A DNA stretch of 64,000 bases from Leisingera aquaemixtae (GTDB lineage Bacteria > Pseudomonadota > Alphaproteobacteria > Rhodobacterales > Rhodobacteraceae): the NCBI RefSeq assembly GCF_019801145.1, contig NZ_JAHVJQ010000003.1, positions 496,001-560,000 on the forward strand. Reading direction: 5' to 3'. A program made the translations under genes and the position numbers. This document shows positions 1 through 8,345 of this stretch, in pieces. Under the pieces are notes generated by a model. That model was not told where the DNA came from, made no database searches, and worked only from the letters and a program-made list of their open reading frames with translations. The first letter of the stretch is position 1, and every line of letters starts with the position of its first letter.

Positions 1-368
1 TGCTGGTCAAGAACAAGGGCCGCGACATCGGCATCCTGCGCACCATCGGCCTCAGCGAAGGCTCGGTGATGCGGGTGTTCTTCATCTGCGGCGCCTTCAC
101 CGGCGTGATCGGCACCATCTGCGGCGTGGTGCTGGGCTGCCTGTTTGCGCTTTATATCGACCCGATCTTCTCCTTCGTGAACTACGTTATGGGCGGCGGC
201 GTCTGGGACCCGTCGATCCGCGGCATCTATGCGCTGCCCGCCGAGCTGCGGCTGGCGGATGTGGTCTCGGCCACCGCGTTGTCTTTGGGCCTGTCGTTCT
301 TCGTGACCATTTTCCCGGCCCGCCGCGCGGCGCGCCTCAACCCGGTGGAGGCGCTGCGCTATGAGTGA
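1..368 (+). CDS. lolC: LolC/LolE-family lipoprotein-releasing permease, C-terminal part
   Basis: This is the 3' end of a gene that starts before the window; the reading frame is open from base 3. The product is the inner-membrane permease of the Lol system, which extracts outer-membrane lipoproteins and hands them to LolA. The visible part has the conserved [12 protein letters not shown] segment followed by two or three hydrophobic helices and the [18 protein letters not shown] ending typical of the MacB/FtsX-like permease family. It overlaps the start of the ATPase gene downstream (ATGAGTGA), the usual lolC-lolD arrangement. Alphaproteobacteria often carry one hybrid LolC/E protein, so the letter is uncertain. 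The family is secure. Confidence 0.9.
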   Translation, partial: LVKNKGRDIGILRTIGLSEGSVMRVFFICGAFTGVIGTICGVVLGCLFALYIDPIFSFVNYVMGGGVWDPSIRGIYALPAELRLADVVSATALSLGLSFFVTIFPARRAARLNPVEALRYE

Positions 369-1044
369 GATCACGCTGGAGCTGAAGGGGATCACCAAAT
401 CCTACCTGACCGGCACGCCGGGGCAGGTGGATGTGCTGCGCGGTGCGGATCTGTGCCTGCGGGCAGGCGAAGTGGTGGCGCTGGTGGCACCCTCGGGCGC
501 GGGCAAGTCGACCTTGCTGCATATCGCGGGGCTGCTGGATACGCCGGACGCAGGCGAAGTGCGGGTGGCGGGCGAGGACGTGACCCGAAAGGGCGACCGC
601 CGCCGCACCCGGGTGCGCCGTCAGGAGGTTGGGTTTGTCTACCAGTTCCACCACCTGCTGCCGGAATTCACCGCGCTGGAGAACATCGTGCTGCCGCAGC
701 TGGCCAATGGTGCGGGGCAAAAGGCGGCGGTAGCGCGGGCGGCGCAGCTGTTGGGCACCGTGGGCCTTGCGGGCCGCGCCGATCACCGCCCGGCGGCGCT
801 GTCGGGCGGCGAGCAGCAGCGGGTCGCTTTCTGCCGGGCGCTGGCCAATGCCCCGCGGGTGCTGCTGGCGGATGAGCCGACCGGGAACCTCGACCCCGCA
901 ACCTCCGACCAGGTGTTTGCAGCGCTGATGGAGCTGGTGCGCGGCACGGGGTTGTCGGCGCTGATTGCCACCCACAACCTGGATCTGGCGGCGCGGATGG
1001 ACCGGCAGGTGAAGCTGGAGAACGGGCTGCTGGTGCCGGTTTAG
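361..1044 (+). CDS. lolD: Lipoprotein-releasing system ATPase LolD
   Basis: ABC-type ATPase of 227 residues that powers lipoprotein release from the inner membrane. Visible motifs are the Walker A loop at about residues 43-51 (APSGAGKST), the Q-loop region near [11 protein letters not shown], the signature LSGGEQQR at 147-154, Walker B VLLADEP at 167-173 and the switch histidine in ATHN near 205. The Walker A loop starts with Ala instead of the usual Gly, a mild deviation. The ATG lies inside the last codons of the permease gene, so the two are translationally coupled. LolD is preferred over the related MacB and FtsE ATPases because of this partner. Confidence 0.92.
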   Translation: MSEITLELKGITKSYLTGTPGQVDVLRGADLCLRAGEVVALVAPSGAGKSTLLHIAGLLDTPDAGEVRVAGEDVTRKGDRRRTRVRRQEVGFVYQFHHLLPEFTALENIVLPQLANGAGQKAAVARAAQLLGTVGLAGRADHRPAALSGGEQQRVAFCRALANAPRVLLADEPTGNLDPATSDQVFAALMELVRGTGLSALIATHNLDLAARMDRQVKLENGLLVPV

Positions 1045-1161
1045 GCGGCTTTTGAAAGGGCCGGGCAGGGCCCGTCCGCGGGTGGGCGGCGCTGACTGGG
1101 TTGTATGGCAGTTTATCCCGCCTGTTCCGTAGAAGTTCTGATAGATCCGTACCGTGGCCAA

Positions 1162-1191
1162 AGAGCCCGCCCGAGGGGGCGGACGGGCTCT
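1162..1191 (+). terminator. Hairpin after lolD, possible terminator
   Basis: AGAGCCCG at 1162-1169 pairs with CGGGCTCT at 1184-1191 around a G-rich loop, about 120 bases past the lolD stop. There is no clear T-run after it, so termination is only possible. Confidence 0.35.
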
Positions 1192-1304
1192 GCCCGGCGG
1201 CGCTGCGCGCCTTGTTCCGGGCATGCGGAAACCCGGTCATTTGACCTGTGCGAACCTCCCGGTCCACTCTAACCCCTGTGTGGTTCCAGTGACGGCGGGT
1301 TCAG

Positions 1305-1949
1305 ATGCAGAAGACGGTTTCGGTCCTGAAGGATCTGGTGGTCCTGTTGCGCGACATGTCGGTGATTGCGCTGTTTGCGGTGTTCCTGCTGTTTCCGCAG
1401 AAACTGAACGCCATTCTGGTCAGCGCCGGGTTCGAGGAGGGCAGCTTTGCCGGCTTCAAGTGGAAGTCCAAGCTGGTGGAATACGATGCCACCGTGGCAG
1501 AGCTGCAGACCGCGCTGGCGGAAGCGCAGAAGGTGAACGCCCGGCTGACCCAAGCGCTGCAGGCGGCGGAGGGCGGGACCGGGGAGCTGCAGCGCGATGC
1601 GGAACTGGTGCAGCAGGACGCGGCGGCAGCGCTGGAGGCAGCGAGCAAGACGGTGGCCGGAAACCAGCAGCTGGTGGAACAGGCCCGCGCCCAGCTGCAG
1701 GAGGAGGCGGTCCGCTACTGCTACCAGGAGGACAGCGGCCAGAAGGGGCCGCAGCAATACCTGACGGCCTGCCACACCACGCCGGAGCGCTGCGAGCGCG
1801 CCAAGGTGAACCCGGCCACGCGGTCCTCTGCCTGCGCGCCGCTGGACATGAACACGGCACCCTGGCAGCCCAGCCCCGGCGGTTTCTGGGGCTCGCTGTT
1901 CCAATACAGCGCCGCCCCGCTGCCGGCACCTTTTCCGCAGGTGGAGTAG
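1305..1949 (+). CDS. Membrane-anchored coiled-coil protein of unknown function
   Basis: 214-residue protein I do not recognise. It has one hydrophobic segment near residues 18-40 (VIALFAVFLLFP region), then a long Ala/Gln/Glu-rich stretch from about 60 to 145 with heptad-like spacing that should form a coiled coil. After that comes a cysteine-containing part (YCYQ, ACHTTPERCERA, SSACAPLD) and a Pro-rich tail. The four or so cysteines would suit disulphides or metal binding if the C-terminal part is periplasmic. The ATG at 1305 precedes the membrane segment. It stands alone between lolD and the bactofilin gene. The function is not inferable from sequence. Confidence 0.7.
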   Translation: MQKTVSVLKDLVVLLRDMSVIALFAVFLLFPQKLNAILVSAGFEEGSFAGFKWKSKLVEYDATVAELQTALAEAQKVNARLTQALQAAEGGTGELQRDAELVQQDAAAALEAASKTVAGNQQLVEQARAQLQEEAVRYCYQEDSGQKGPQQYLTACHTTPERCERAKVNPATRSSACAPLDMNTAPWQPSPGGFWGSLFQYSAAPLPAPFPQVE

Positions 1950-2088
1950 GCGGCAAGCGCAGCCGGGCGGCGGAACCTTGCCGGCGGATCAGGCGCGGCT
2001 TTGGCCCTTGGGCGGCTGTTTGCTATCAGCTATTCAAATTGGCCTGGGCGGGTTAGGCTGTCCGGGGATGCGCAGAAAGGGCTGAGAC

Positions 2089-2415
2089 GTGGTGAATTCG
2101 GTAATCGAGAAAGATGTGACGGTTGAAGGCAATATCACCTCCAGCAAGGGCAGCGTCGAGGTCCGCGGCCGGGTCATTGGCGACGTGTCGGCGCAGGCGG
2201 TGACAGTGCTGGAAGGCGGCACCGTGGACGGCGCGCTGAGCGCGAAATCGGTCACGGTGGAAGGCGCCTACAGCGGCAAGATCCAGTGCGAGGACCTGCG
2301 GCTGGCGGCCAGCTCGCAGGTGCAGGCGGATGTGTCGGCGCAGACCATGTCGACGGAGAACGGCGCCCAGCTGCAGGGCAATATCAAGGTCAGCGGCAAG
2401 CCGAACGGGGCGTAG
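2089..2415 (+). CDS. Bactofilin family polymer-forming protein
   Basis: 108-residue protein with the bactofilin fold pattern: repeated beta-helix rungs rich in Val, Gly and Ser (VEGNITSSKGSVEVRGRVIGDVS, then further rungs). Bactofilins self-assemble into nucleotide-free filaments that scaffold cell-shape, stalk or envelope enzymes. The start is GTG at 2089, with AAAGG about ten bases upstream. The N-terminal stretch before the rungs is short, as in soluble or membrane-associated bactofilins. No M23 peptidase gene, a frequent partner, lies next to it here. The family call is strong from the rung pattern; the specific role is unknown. Confidence 0.85.
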   Translation: MVNSVIEKDVTVEGNITSSKGSVEVRGRVIGDVSAQAVTVLEGGTVDGALSAKSVTVEGAYSGKIQCEDLRLAASSQVQADVSAQTMSTENGAQLQGNIKVSGKPNGA

Positions 2416-2424
2416 GCGCGGGCC

Positions 2425-3246
2425 TCAGGCCTCGCAGAGGAAGCTCCAGGTCAGCATCCGGCGCTCGCGCAGGGCGCGCAGCTGGTTTTGCACCATCTGC
2501 TTGTAGCCCTCTCCGAACAGCAGGCGGGTGGTGATGGGCACCGGCGGCGGCGGGCCTGTGCCGGCGGTGCGCTCCTCCAGCCAGCGCAGGCTTTCGGCGG
2601 TGGAGTCGATGCTGTCCAGCAGTTTGAAACCAGCCTCGCGCAGCAGGGTTTCCATCTCTTGCGGCGTGGCGAGATGGCTGATCGATGGCTCCGCCGCCCA
2701 GGGCGCCGGAAAGATCATTTCGCCGCCTTCACCCTGCAGGATGTCATAGACCGCAAACAGCGCGCCGGGCCGCAGCACCCGGCGCGCTTCAGAATACATC
2801 CGGTGTTTGGCGGGGATATTCATGGCCACATGCACGGTGATGGCGGCATCAAAGGCATCGTCGGCAAAGGGCAAACTGGTGGCGTCTCCCTGCTGGAATT
2901 CGGTTTTGTCCGCGAGGCCCAGCCAGCGCGAGATTTCCGCTGCAGCCGCGCACAATTCCGCCGTCAGGTCGATGCCGGTGACATGGCAGCCCGCAGTGTC
3001 CGCAATGGTCCGCGCCACGCCGCCGAGGCCGGAGCCGATGTCGAGCACATTGGACTGCGGGGTCAGCCGCATTTGCGCGGCCAGCTCCAGCGTTGCGGCG
3101 CGGCCGCGGAAGTGGAATTCATCCAGGGGTTCGAACTCGGCGGGCGTGAGGTCCGAGGGCTCCAGTCCCCTGGCGCGCAGGTCCCGCGCAATCCGGTCCG
3201 CCAGATTGCCGCCGCCGCTGTAGTGCTCGGGGATATCGCCCGTCAT
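2425..3246 (-). CDS. SAM-dependent methyltransferase
   Basis: 273-residue class I methyltransferase. Motif I is VLDIGSGLGG near residues 67-76, followed by the acidic end of strand 2 (TGIDLT) and the motif near DAAITVHVAMNIP, as in the Methyltransf_11/25 families. Sequences of this shape (ubiE/sarcosine-dimethylglycine methyltransferase-like) methylate small molecules; the substrate is unknown. I chose the ATG at 3246 because an AAAGG ribosome site lies about nine bases upstream; the frame stays open further upstream but that part looks non-coding. It converges on the bactofilin gene with nine bases between the stops. Confidence 0.82.
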   Translation of the reverse strand: MTGDIPEHYSGGGNLADRIARDLRARGLEPSDLTPAEFEPLDEFHFRGRAATLELAAQMRLTPQSNVLDIGSGLGGVARTIADTAGCHVTGIDLTAELCAAAAEISRWLGLADKTEFQQGDATSLPFADDAFDAAITVHVAMNIPAKHRMYSEARRVLRPGALFAVYDILQGEGGEMIFPAPWAAEPSISHLATPQEMETLLREAGFKLLDSIDSTAESLRWLEERTAGTGPPPPVPITTRLLFGEGYKQMVQNQLRALRERRMLTWSFLCEA

Positions 3247-3350
3247 GATGCTGGCCTTTCGCTGACCCCGCCCGGGAGTATAGCACAGGCTGGGCGCAGC
3301 GGGAGCATCCGGCGCTGGCCTTGGTGCGGTATGCCGGCTATTGGCGGGGC

Positions 3351-3692
3351 ATGACTGACACATTGCCGCCGTGCCCCGAATGTTCCTCTGCCTTTACCTA
3401 TCAGGTGGATGCCCTGCTGATCTGCCCCGAATGCGCTTTTGAATGGGCGGCGGGAGATGCCGGGGGCGAGGCCAAGGAAGTGCGCGACAGCGTCGGCAAC
3501 GTCCTGCAGGACGGCGATACGGTGACGGTGATCAAGGACCTGAAGCTGAAGGGCACGTCCTCGGTCATCAAGGTCGGCACCAAGGTCCGCGGCATCCGGC
3601 TGGTGGAGGGCGATCACGACATCGACTGCAAGGTGCCGGGGGTTGGCCCGATTGGCCTCAAGTCGCAGTTCGTGAAGAAGGTCTCCGGGTAA
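3351..3692 (+). CDS. yjdM: PhnA/YjdM family zinc-ribbon protein
   Basis: 113 residues. An N-terminal zinc ribbon (CPEC near residue 8 and CPEC near 27) is followed by the PhnA/YjdM domain with RDSVGNVLQDGDTVTVIKDL and KVGTKVRGIRLVEGDHDIDCK. The family was once linked to alkylphosphonate use through genomic position in E. coli, but its biochemical role is not established and it is not phosphonoacetate hydrolase. The start ATG at 3351 begins MTDTLPPCPEC, which fits family members; an upstream in-frame start would add an untypical leader. The family assignment is secure. Confidence 0.9.
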   Translation: MTDTLPPCPECSSAFTYQVDALLICPECAFEWAAGDAGGEAKEVRDSVGNVLQDGDTVTVIKDLKLKGTSSVIKVGTKVRGIRLVEGDHDIDCKVPGVGPIGLKSQFVKKVSG

Positions 3693-3707
3693 GGCGCAGC
3701 CTGCTCC

Positions 3708-4142
3708 TCAGGCCATCTGGGTGATCCAGACCCCCAGCGCCATCACCGAAATGCCGGCCGCGCGGGTCAGGGTCAGCGGGCTGACCTGGGCGCCGAACAA
3801 CCCGAAGTGGTCGATGGCGGCGGCTGAGATCAGCTGGCCTATCAGCACGAAGAACACCGCGTTGCCGACGCCGAAATGCGGCGCCACATAGGTGATCGAC
3901 AAGACGTAGAAGGCCACCAGGACGCCCGCCAGGAACAGGTGCTTGGGCGCGGAGGGGATCTTGGCCAGGGCCTGGGGACCGGCGATCAGAGCATAGAGGA
4001 TGGTGGCCACCAGCGCGATCAGGAACAGCACCACGGCGGCAGAGGCGGGGGAGCCGATCAGCTTGCCGAGCGCGGCGTTCAGCGCGGCCAGCACCGGAAT
4101 GCCAAGGCCCGCGGCCAGCATGATGAGGGCATATTGGGTCAT
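3708..4142 (-). CDS. DMT-superfamily membrane protein (DUF606/YdcZ)
   Basis: 144-residue integral membrane protein with about five hydrophobic helices and very few charged residues. The pattern (LAALNAALGKLIGSPASAA, then FYVLSITYVAPHFGVGNAVFFVLIGQLISAAAIDHFG) is that of the DUF606/YdcZ family, half-size relatives of drug/metabolite transporters that probably work as dimers. The transported compound is unknown. The ATG at 4142 has CAGGAG upstream. It converges with the yjdM-like gene, leaving 15 bases between the stops. Confidence 0.88.
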   Translation of the reverse strand: MTQYALIMLAAGLGIPVLAALNAALGKLIGSPASAAVVLFLIALVATILYALIAGPQALAKIPSAPKHLFLAGVLVAFYVLSITYVAPHFGVGNAVFFVLIGQLISAAAIDHFGLFGAQVSPLTLTRAAGISVMALGVWITQMA

Positions 4143-4299
4143 GGTGCGACTCCTGAAATTTGCTTGGGAGAGTTGTGGCCGGAAAATCTGCGGCAAGACA
4201 AGGGGTACGTTGCGGCGCAGGACCGGAATCCGGCGCGGATACCGGCCATGAAAAACCGGTTTTCCATGCCCGTTTTCCGTACCGGGAAACGGCGGCGGG

Positions 4300-4980
4300 T
4301 CAGTCGCAGATGCCGTTCAGTTCCGCGTCCTTCCAGGGCAGGTAGACGGCCCTTTCCCTCGATTGCGGCAGCGGGCGGACCGGCATGGCGGCTGCCAGCA
4401 TGCGGTGCAGGCGCTTGGTGCGCGCGGCCTGCGGGGCGAGCGCGCGGCAGCAGACGTATTCCTCGATGATGGCGCCCTGCTGTTCAAAGCCGTAGGTGCC
4501 GAAGTCCGGCTCGCCCTCCAGGTCGAACAGGTAGGGGTCGCGGTCCGGGCCGTGCTCCGCCGCCGCCCGCAGCGGCGAATAGCCGGTGCGCTTGCGGTTC
4601 TGCCATTGCCAGACGTGGGTGGCCTCATGCGCCAGCAGCATCGCCTCCACCAGGTGCAGCCGGTCCGGGTATTCCGGCAGGTAATTGTCCAGATACCAGT
4701 CGCGGGTAAAGAGGATCCGGTTGAACAGCGCCACCGCGGCGGGTTTGGAGGTGACGATCTCATCCGTGACCGGCGGCAGGATGCGCTCGCGGCAGGTGAC
4801 GCGCGGGCGCGGGCTGCGGCGGAAGGTGACGGGCCCCAGGGGGGCGCCGTTCACGATGCGCACCTTGTCCGCATTGAGGCTGGTTCCGTGCAGGGTGGAG
4901 AGATAGGCGCGCTCCGTTTCCGTCAGCGGGCGGCCGCAGGCGGCGAGAAACAGCAGGGCGAGGAGCAGGCAGCGGATCAT
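4300..4980 (-). CDS. Putative lipoprotein with HEXXH metallopeptidase-like motif
   Basis: 226 residues with a lipoprotein signal peptide (hydrophobic stretch ending in LAAC, lipidated Cys at about 15). Residues 118-122 read HEATH, an HEXXH zinc-binding motif in a helix-like context (LLAHEATHVWQWQ). A glutamate-rich segment downstream (AIIEEYVCC) could supply a third ligand. This suggests a gluzincin-like fold anchored to a membrane facing the periplasm, but whether it cleaves peptides is unknown. The gene lies 13 bases after the stop of the glycosylase gene on the same strand and is probably cotranscribed. I do not know a named family for it. Confidence 0.72.
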   Translation of the reverse strand: MIRCLLLALLFLAACGRPLTETERAYLSTLHGTSLNADKVRIVNGAPLGPVTFRRSPRPRVTCRERILPPVTDEIVTSKPAAVALFNRILFTRDWYLDNYLPEYPDRLHLVEAMLLAHEATHVWQWQNRKRTGYSPLRAAAEHGPDRDPYLFDLEGEPDFGTYGFEQQGAIIEEYVCCRALAPQAARTKRLHRMLAAAMPVRPLPQSRERAVYLPWKDAELNGICD

Positions 4981-4993
4981 GCGCGGCCCCGCC

Positions 4994-5650
4994 TCAGCAG
5001 CTCATCGCCAGCACGCGGCTGATTTCGGTGAGCGAGCGGCCTGATTGCTCCATCCAGGTGTTGAAGGCGCCTTGCACCGCTTTCAGCGCGGATTTTGAAG
5101 TGGCGGGTTTGTCGATCACCCCTTCGGCGATCAGGCGCGCGGTGACGTCTTGTGACAGGATGAAACTGTCGCGGCCGGCAAAGCGCATGGCGTATTGGCC
5201 GGTCATGCCGCCGAGGCGGCTGCCGCGTTTCTTGAGCATCTCCAAGAGCCCGATGTAATCGGTGGAGGGCCAGCCGCCCAGCACCTTGCCCGCACCGCCC
5301 TGGTCGCGCAGCTCCATCAGGAAGGCGGCGTTGGCGCGCACGGTGGCGAGCTTGGCCCCGTTCCGGACCACGCGGGTGTCGCTGAGGATGCGGTCGAATT
5401 CGTCCTCCGGCATGAAGGCGCATGGGCCGGGGGCGAAGCCGTGAAAGACTTCCTCGAAACCCTGCCATTTCGCCTCGATCACTTTCCAGTTGAAGCCCGC
5501 CTGGAAGATGCATTTGGTCATGGTGGCGAGCCAGCGGTCCTCGGGCAGCTCGGTCACCTTCGGGTCGGGTCTGGTGAGGTTTTCCTCCAGCGCCTCCGGC
5601 CCGCCGTGGCGGTCTGCGGAAATGGCATAGATCTCGTCGAAGCTGCGCAT
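4994..5650 (-). CDS. DNA-3-methyladenine glycosylase-like protein (HhH-GPD type)
   Basis: 218 residues resembling the Tag-like glycosylases annotated in Rhodobacterales. It has the all-helical pattern of the HhH-GPD superfamily (WLATMTKCIFQAGFNWKVIEAKW near the N-terminus, then VRNGAKLATVRANAAFL). Such enzymes remove alkylated adenine bases in base-excision repair. Catalytic residues cannot be assigned with confidence by eye. It appears to be followed by the HEXXH lipoprotein in one transcript. The start ATG at 5650 opens MRSFDEIYAISADRHGG, as in relatives. Confidence 0.72.
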   Translation of the reverse strand: MRSFDEIYAISADRHGGPEALEENLTRPDPKVTELPEDRWLATMTKCIFQAGFNWKVIEAKWQGFEEVFHGFAPGPCAFMPEDEFDRILSDTRVVRNGAKLATVRANAAFLMELRDQGGAGKVLGGWPSTDYIGLLEMLKKRGSRLGGMTGQYAMRFAGRDSFILSQDVTARLIAEGVIDKPATSKSALKAVQGAFNTWMEQSGRSLTEISRVLAMSC

Positions 5651-5677
5651 GGCGGGTCCTGTTGGCGTCTCCTCAGG

Positions 5678-6442
5678 TTAGCGGCGCGCGCGCAGCTCGA
5701 CAATGGATTTGCCGAGGCGGAAGGGAGCGGCGAAGCTGACGAGGCAGAGGGCGATGATCTGCAAGACCAGGATATGGGCGTTGTCCTGCAGGTACTCCCA
5801 TTCCTCCTTGAGCTTGGACACATGGGCGATGAGGTCGTCATAGGCGCGGGCGATGATCAGGAAATCGCCGGCGATGGCGGGCACCTTGCGGCGCATGGTG
5901 TCGACGGCGGCCTGCGTCGGGGCGTCAAGCGCGGTGAACACAAGAAACGCCTCCGGGTCGAAGGCGCTGGCCTGGGCCTCCATGTCTTTCATCTCGTCCA
6001 TCCCGGCGCGGCCGCCGTCGAATAGGAAGCTGAGGCCTTGCAGCGGCGCGACCTCATCCGTCACCGCGATGAACAGCGGCAGTTCGGCGTTGCCCGCGGT
6101 GGAGGCGGAGAGGAATTCGACCTTTTCGCAAAGGACCGCGATGTCGGCGTCATAGGCCGGGTCGCAGAAGCGCAGGCGGAAGCGGGCGGCGTCGCGGTCG
6201 AAGGCCGCGGTGGCGGCATAGGCGATGTCGATCTGGCGTTCGAGCTTGGAGGAGTCGGCGGCGTAGATGCCGGAGATGACAGCGACCAGCGCGCCGAAGC
6301 CGCCGAGGACCACCCAGACGAGGTCCGCCAGTTTCCAGGCGCGGTGGCCCGCCGGTTTGCGGAACAGGAAGGCGGTGCCGATCAGCCCTGCAAAGAAGAA
6401 CATCAGGAGCAGGGGCAGCTGGTTGTCCGCGATGAAGGCCAT
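5678..6442 (-). CDS. Membrane protein of unknown function, three predicted helices
   Basis: 254 residues. Two hydrophobic helices sit near the N-terminus (LPLLLMFFFAGLIGTAFLF, and around VWVVLGGFGALVAVISGIY), then a soluble, acidic, Ala-rich region of about 150 residues, then a third helix near the C-terminus (ILVLQIIALCLVSFAAPF) with a basic tail. It looks like a membrane protein with a large central domain on one side. I recognise no family. The ATG at 6442 is preceded by AGGAG with suitable spacing. It lies 27 bases upstream of the glycosylase gene on the same strand, so a shared transcript is likely. Confidence 0.72.
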   Translation of the reverse strand: MAFIADNQLPLLLMFFFAGLIGTAFLFRKPAGHRAWKLADLVWVVLGGFGALVAVISGIYAADSSKLERQIDIAYAATAAFDRDAARFRLRFCDPAYDADIAVLCEKVEFLSASTAGNAELPLFIAVTDEVAPLQGLSFLFDGGRAGMDEMKDMEAQASAFDPEAFLVFTALDAPTQAAVDTMRRKVPAIAGDFLIIARAYDDLIAHVSKLKEEWEYLQDNAHILVLQIIALCLVSFAAPFRLGKSIVELRARR

Positions 6443-7291
6443 GCCCGGTCTCCTGGCTGGGGGTGATGGCCTAACCATAGGAAGGGACAGGGGTTTCAGG
6501 CAACAGCCCTCACGAAGCTGTCACCGGCGCGCGGGAATGGCCGGGCGGGAGGCTGTCTCCGTCCGGTGGCTGTGATGGGCCGGGTGGGCCGTTATGTATT
6601 GTGGCCGTGTCGTGCTGGCCGGGGTAGAGGTGGCGGCGCCGCCAAGGGCCCGGTTGGGCCAGAGGCGGAGGGCCGGGCAGGGGATCGCAAGCCCCCATGT
6701 CCGCTCGAAAGCTTCCGTTGTGCGGAGAACCCCTGCACCCGATGAAGAGGTGGTCTTGGGGGTTCCCGTATCTCCTGGCGGTGCGGGGTGTCAGTCCGCA
6801 CCGGTGTCGCGACGGATTGGAGTATGGCAGAGCGGGGTTAAGGGGGCGGAAGCGGGGCGTGCGGTGGTTCGGGGTTCGGCGCAACACCCTTGATGGGTCG
6901 CCCGGCTCGGCATAGGGAGGAACGGCAGGCGTGACACGGTGATATTCTCCCGGCCGTAGCACGGCCCCTTGGGGCCGGAGCGCCATGCGGGGTTTCCGGC
7001 TTTGCCGGGTGGGAGGCCCCGCCGCCTGCACCCTCATGTTTTTTGGAATGTGACGGTTGCGGCTTGTTCCCCTGACCGGGTCGCTTGCGGCCCGGTCTGC
7101 GCCTGCCTGCCCCCCGGCAGGCGCATTCGCGCCCGCCCAGGCAGTCGCAGACCTAGCAGTGGAATGCCTCCGGCGGGAGTATTTTCACAAAGTTGAAATG
7201 GGGGGAAGGTCAGGCGTGGGCCTTGTGTGGCGAGAGATTGGCAGGAAAGCGCGACTTGGGGCGAGGGATGACCAAGTCTGTGTTAGAAAAA
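6443..7291. other. 849-base stretch without a recognisable gene
   Basis: Both strands were read. Open frames exist (for example 6510-7037 on the minus strand), but their products are Pro/Arg/Gly-rich with no fold-like pattern, as expected from GC-rich non-coding DNA. Visible structure: GC palindromes such as GACCGGG...CCCGGTC near 7073-7096 and GCCTGCC...GGCAGGC near 7101-7125, and one copy of a short dispersed repeat at 7175-7198. No tRNA or known RNA was recognised. It borders an AT-rich, probably acquired gene, so it may be remnant DNA. Confidence 0.5.
7175..7198 (+). repeat. Dispersed intergenic repeat, GAGTATTTTC variant
   Basis: The core GAGTATTTTCACAAAGTTGA is 19 of 22 identical to the copy at 52797-52818 on the minus strand and shares the ATTTTC...AG.TGAA frame with the copies at 12858 and 37778. 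Unlike the others it does not follow a gene on its own strand. Confidence 0.6.
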
Positions 7292-8335
7292 TTAGTACTC
7301 ATTAGGGACGATTCCTACGCCATATTTTTCGGCGAGACTAATAAAATCAGCAATATGGGGCGATAGAGCATTGTATTTCACCGCTTCGCCTTCCTCAATG
7401 ACGTACTGCCCATGAAATGAATGTTTGAAATATCTATGGGGGTCGCAAATTATCATCGCGTCCCGCACGTACCCGTAAACGGTAGTCTCTGACTCATATT
7501 TAGGGTACAAATTTGCGTCAATAGTGGTGAGGAGTTCTTGAAGTTCAGAATTCGTTTCTACTCCAAAACTAAAAAGTTCCTCAAGGAGTTCAGGGCCCCC
7601 GCTGGTTGAGAGGGCCTCTCTGAGTGTGATTCCCTTATTTTTTGCATCCTTTTCCGCAATGGTGAAAAGAGATGTTTCTGATAGAGTGTCTGCTGCAATT
7701 TCCTCTGGAGAGTTCTTGATTTTATCTTGGTAGTCCTGAGCTTCGTCTACAATTGTGGAAAGCTCTCTGTCAATTAGCTCCAGCGTGCCAGAAAGCACTA
7801 TGAATCGTCTTTGCAAATTAGGAGGGAGAGCTACGTCAGACTTGTAGTTTTGCTTGTGCTCAATTTCTGCCCATGCATGTTCCAATATCGTCCTGACTTG
7901 TACTTCAAACGAAATGTTCCACACGTTTTGGTATTCCGAGAGATCTTTTCTACCTTTTCCGAGTTTGCAGATGAGGTGGAGCGAACGATACCCGACTGTG
8001 TCTAGCCTCTCAGGTTTCCTTTTGTCGATGCTGTTTTCACTGTCTATGTCGAAACAACTTCTAAGCTTGTGCTCAATTTTTTCAACGTCGCTTTCAAGGT
8101 AGGTTATGATGCGGAAGCCGACTAGATCAGTCATCTCCTCAAGTGGGGCCTTGTATTTTTTTATATCTATTTTTTTCGAGGCGCTCTCTCGGCTTTTTAC
8201 ACGCGATTGAATCGGCAGAGTTATGATGTCAATATCAGACAGCGCGCTCGAAATTATCCCGAACGCCGCCGTGCGCAACTTGTTCAAGTCTTTGGCGATA
8301 AAATCGAACTGTTCTTCAAATTCTTTTTTCTTCAA
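7292..8335 (-). CDS. RelA/SpoT-domain (p)ppGpp synthetase-like protein, no hydrolase domain
   Basis: 347 residues with a RelA/SpoT synthetase domain in roughly the first 160: SRVKSRESASKK (pyrophosphate-donor ATP binding), DLVGFRI (metal-binding Asp), DTVGYRSLH (guanosine stacking Tyr) and FEVQVRTILEHAWAEIEH (catalytic Glu/Gln region). All key positions are kept, so it may be active. There is no HD hydrolase domain and no TGS/ACT domains; the C-terminal half is of unknown type. The gene is much richer in A/T than its neighbours, a sign of transfer. The start is TTG at 8335: an in-frame TGA lies two codons upstream, and GAGG inside the parE stop region gives an eight-base spacing. It could be a housekeeping alarmone enzyme, a ToxSAS-like toxin or a phage-defence protein. 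Confidence 0.85.
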   Translation of the reverse strand: MKKKEFEEQFDFIAKDLNKLRTAAFGIISSALSDIDIITLPIQSRVKSRESASKKIDIKKYKAPLEEMTDLVGFRIITYLESDVEKIEHKLRSCFDIDSENSIDKRKPERLDTVGYRSLHLICKLGKGRKDLSEYQNVWNISFEVQVRTILEHAWAEIEHKQNYKSDVALPPNLQRRFIVLSGTLELIDRELSTIVDEAQDYQDKIKNSPEEIAADTLSETSLFTIAEKDAKNKGITLREALSTSGGPELLEELFSFGVETNSELQELLTTIDANLYPKYESETTVYGYVRDAMIICDPHRYFKHSFHGQYVIEEGEAVKYNALSPHIADFISLAEKYGVGIVPNEY

Positions 8336-8345
8336 TGTTCATGCC

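Noticed and set aside
6510-7037. 175-codon open frame on the minus strand
   Set aside because: Pro/Arg-rich low-complexity product, no ribosome site, no recognisable domain.
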